A stretch of 5,155 nt of DNA from Stenotrophomonas sp. (lineage in GTDB: Bacteria > Pseudomonadota > Gammaproteobacteria > Xanthomonadales > Xanthomonadaceae), in contig DOKO01000436.1 in NCBI GenBank assembly GCA_003510825.1, positions 1 to 5,155 on the forward strand, read 5' to 3'. Shown here piece after piece: positions 4,608 to 5,155 of this stretch. Made by a program: the position numbers and the translations under genes. Positions within the stretch are counted from its first letter, which is position 1; every line of letters begins with the position of its first letter. Under the pieces are notes generated by a model. That model searched no databases. It was given only the letters and a program-made list of their open reading frames with translations, and had not been told where the DNA came from.

Positions 4608-4617
4608 GCTGGGGGTC
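4602..4617 (-). other. Small hairpin overlapping the stop codon of the siderophore-interacting protein
   Basis: GACCCC (4602-4607) pairs with GGGGTC (4612-4617) around a 4-nt loop. It shares the outer end of the neighbouring compound palindrome and runs into the TGA stop at 4616-4618. The two structures therefore compete. No T tract follows on either strand. Confidence 0.4.
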
Positions 4618-5155
4618 AATCGCCGTCGGCTTCGTCCGGGTGGGCCTTCCAGTAACCGGTCGAGCGGATCCAGTCGCGCGGTACGCCCAGGTGGCCTTCG
4701 ATGAACTTGCGCATCATCCGCGCGCGGCGCGATTCGGTGGCGATCCAGTAGAACGTGTCGCCGTCCGGCGCCTCGAAGTCGGTCAGCATGTCTTCCAGCA
4801 GCGTGCTGCTGGCCGCCGGGAAGCCGTTGCGCTCCAGCCAGTGGATGCGCACGTTCTCGTACTGCGGCAGGTCCTGGCGCTCGTCCTCGTCGCTCACTTC
4901 GATATACGCCTGCACCTCGGCACCATCGGGCAGCACGTCCAGCCAGCGGGCGATGGCCGGCAGCGCGGTTTCATCGCCAATCAGCACGTAGGCGTCGTAG
5001 TCGCCGGCCACCACGAACGAGCCGCGCGGGCCGCCGATGGACAACGGGTCGCCCGGCTGCGCACGCTCGGCCCACGGCCCGGCAATGCCCTGATCGTGCA
5101 GCACGAAGTCGATGGCCAGCTCGCCGGCCTCGTGGTCCCACCAGCGCGGGGTGTA
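4616..5155 (-). CDS. Siderophore-interacting protein / ferric-siderophore reductase, C-terminal 179 residues
   Basis: This is an FAD-dependent NAD(P)H ferric-chelate reductase of the SIP family (E. coli YqjH and Vibrio ViuB type), which frees iron from imported siderophores in the cytoplasm. The N-terminus lies beyond the right edge, so the frame is open to base 5155. The visible part begins YTPRWWD, matching the family's R-x-Y-T-x-R flavin-binding motif. It continues with ELAIDFVLHDQGIAGPWA and PGDPLSIGGPRGSF, the end of the FAD-binding barrel. Then come the SIP domain blocks VLIGDETALPAIARWLDVLP, VQAYIEVSDEDE, FYWIATESRRARMMRKFI, and the C-terminal GYWKAHPDE with the conserved Gly-Tyr-Trp. 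The family is usually about 250-280 aa, so some 70-100 residues are missing. An acidic tail ends in D. No Fur-type operator can be assessed because the promoter is outside the window. Confidence 0.94.
   Translation of the reverse strand, partial: YTPRWWDHEAGELAIDFVLHDQGIAGPWAERAQPGDPLSIGGPRGSFVVAGDYDAYVLIGDETALPAIARWLDVLPDGAEVQAYIEVSDEDERQDLPQYENVRIHWLERNGFPAASSTLLEDMLTDFEAPDGDTFYWIATESRRARMMRKFIEGHLGVPRDWIRSTGYWKAHPDEADGD

Overview
The window is about two-thirds G+C and reads as chromosomal DNA of a gammaproteobacterium of the Xanthomonadaceae, most likely Stenotrophomonas. The support is the strong GC bias at third codon positions, the gene content, and two dimeric palindromes whose outer ends read GTAG, the signature of the SMAG (Stenotrophomonas maltophilia GTAG) repeat family. 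This placement is inferred from recognition, not from a search.

Layout, left to right. A small hairpin and short direct repeats (4-47) lie just past the end of a minus-strand VUT/YhhQ-type membrane protein (49-603), probably a queuosine-precursor transporter, which has a plausible promoter of its own. Next, also on the minus strand, is a small exported protein of unknown function (687-1178). A SMAG dimer (1282-1340) follows, and its outer GTAG supplies the stop codon of the next minus-strand gene, an ELM1-family (PF06258) protein (1337-2302). A 120-bp divergent intergenic region with two adjacent palindromes separates this from two plus-strand genes: a RutE-like malonic semialdehyde reductase/nitroreductase-fold protein (2423-3013) and a YceI-family lipoprotein (3090-3800). 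The latter ends at a strong intrinsic terminator (3831-3862).

From 3892 to 4040 there is no gene. This stretch holds a second SMAG dimer and a three-unit degenerate repeat of about 21 bp. A minus-strand protein of 133 residues and unknown function follows (4049-4450). Upstream of it is a compound palindrome (4509-4607) of a different family, and then the 3' part of a minus-strand siderophore-interacting protein (FAD-dependent ferric-siderophore reductase) that runs off the right edge (4616-5155).

The genes do not form one pathway. They look like unrelated housekeeping or accessory functions: tRNA-modification precursor uptake, aldehyde/nitro reduction, an envelope lipocalin-like protein, and iron release from siderophores. 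Four palindromic or repeat elements sit at the gene junctions. No new multi-gene system, phage, CRISPR array, toxin-antitoxin pair or transposase gene is visible. The most notable content is the repeat architecture and the two genes of unknown function. No stretch over 300 bases lacks a gene.
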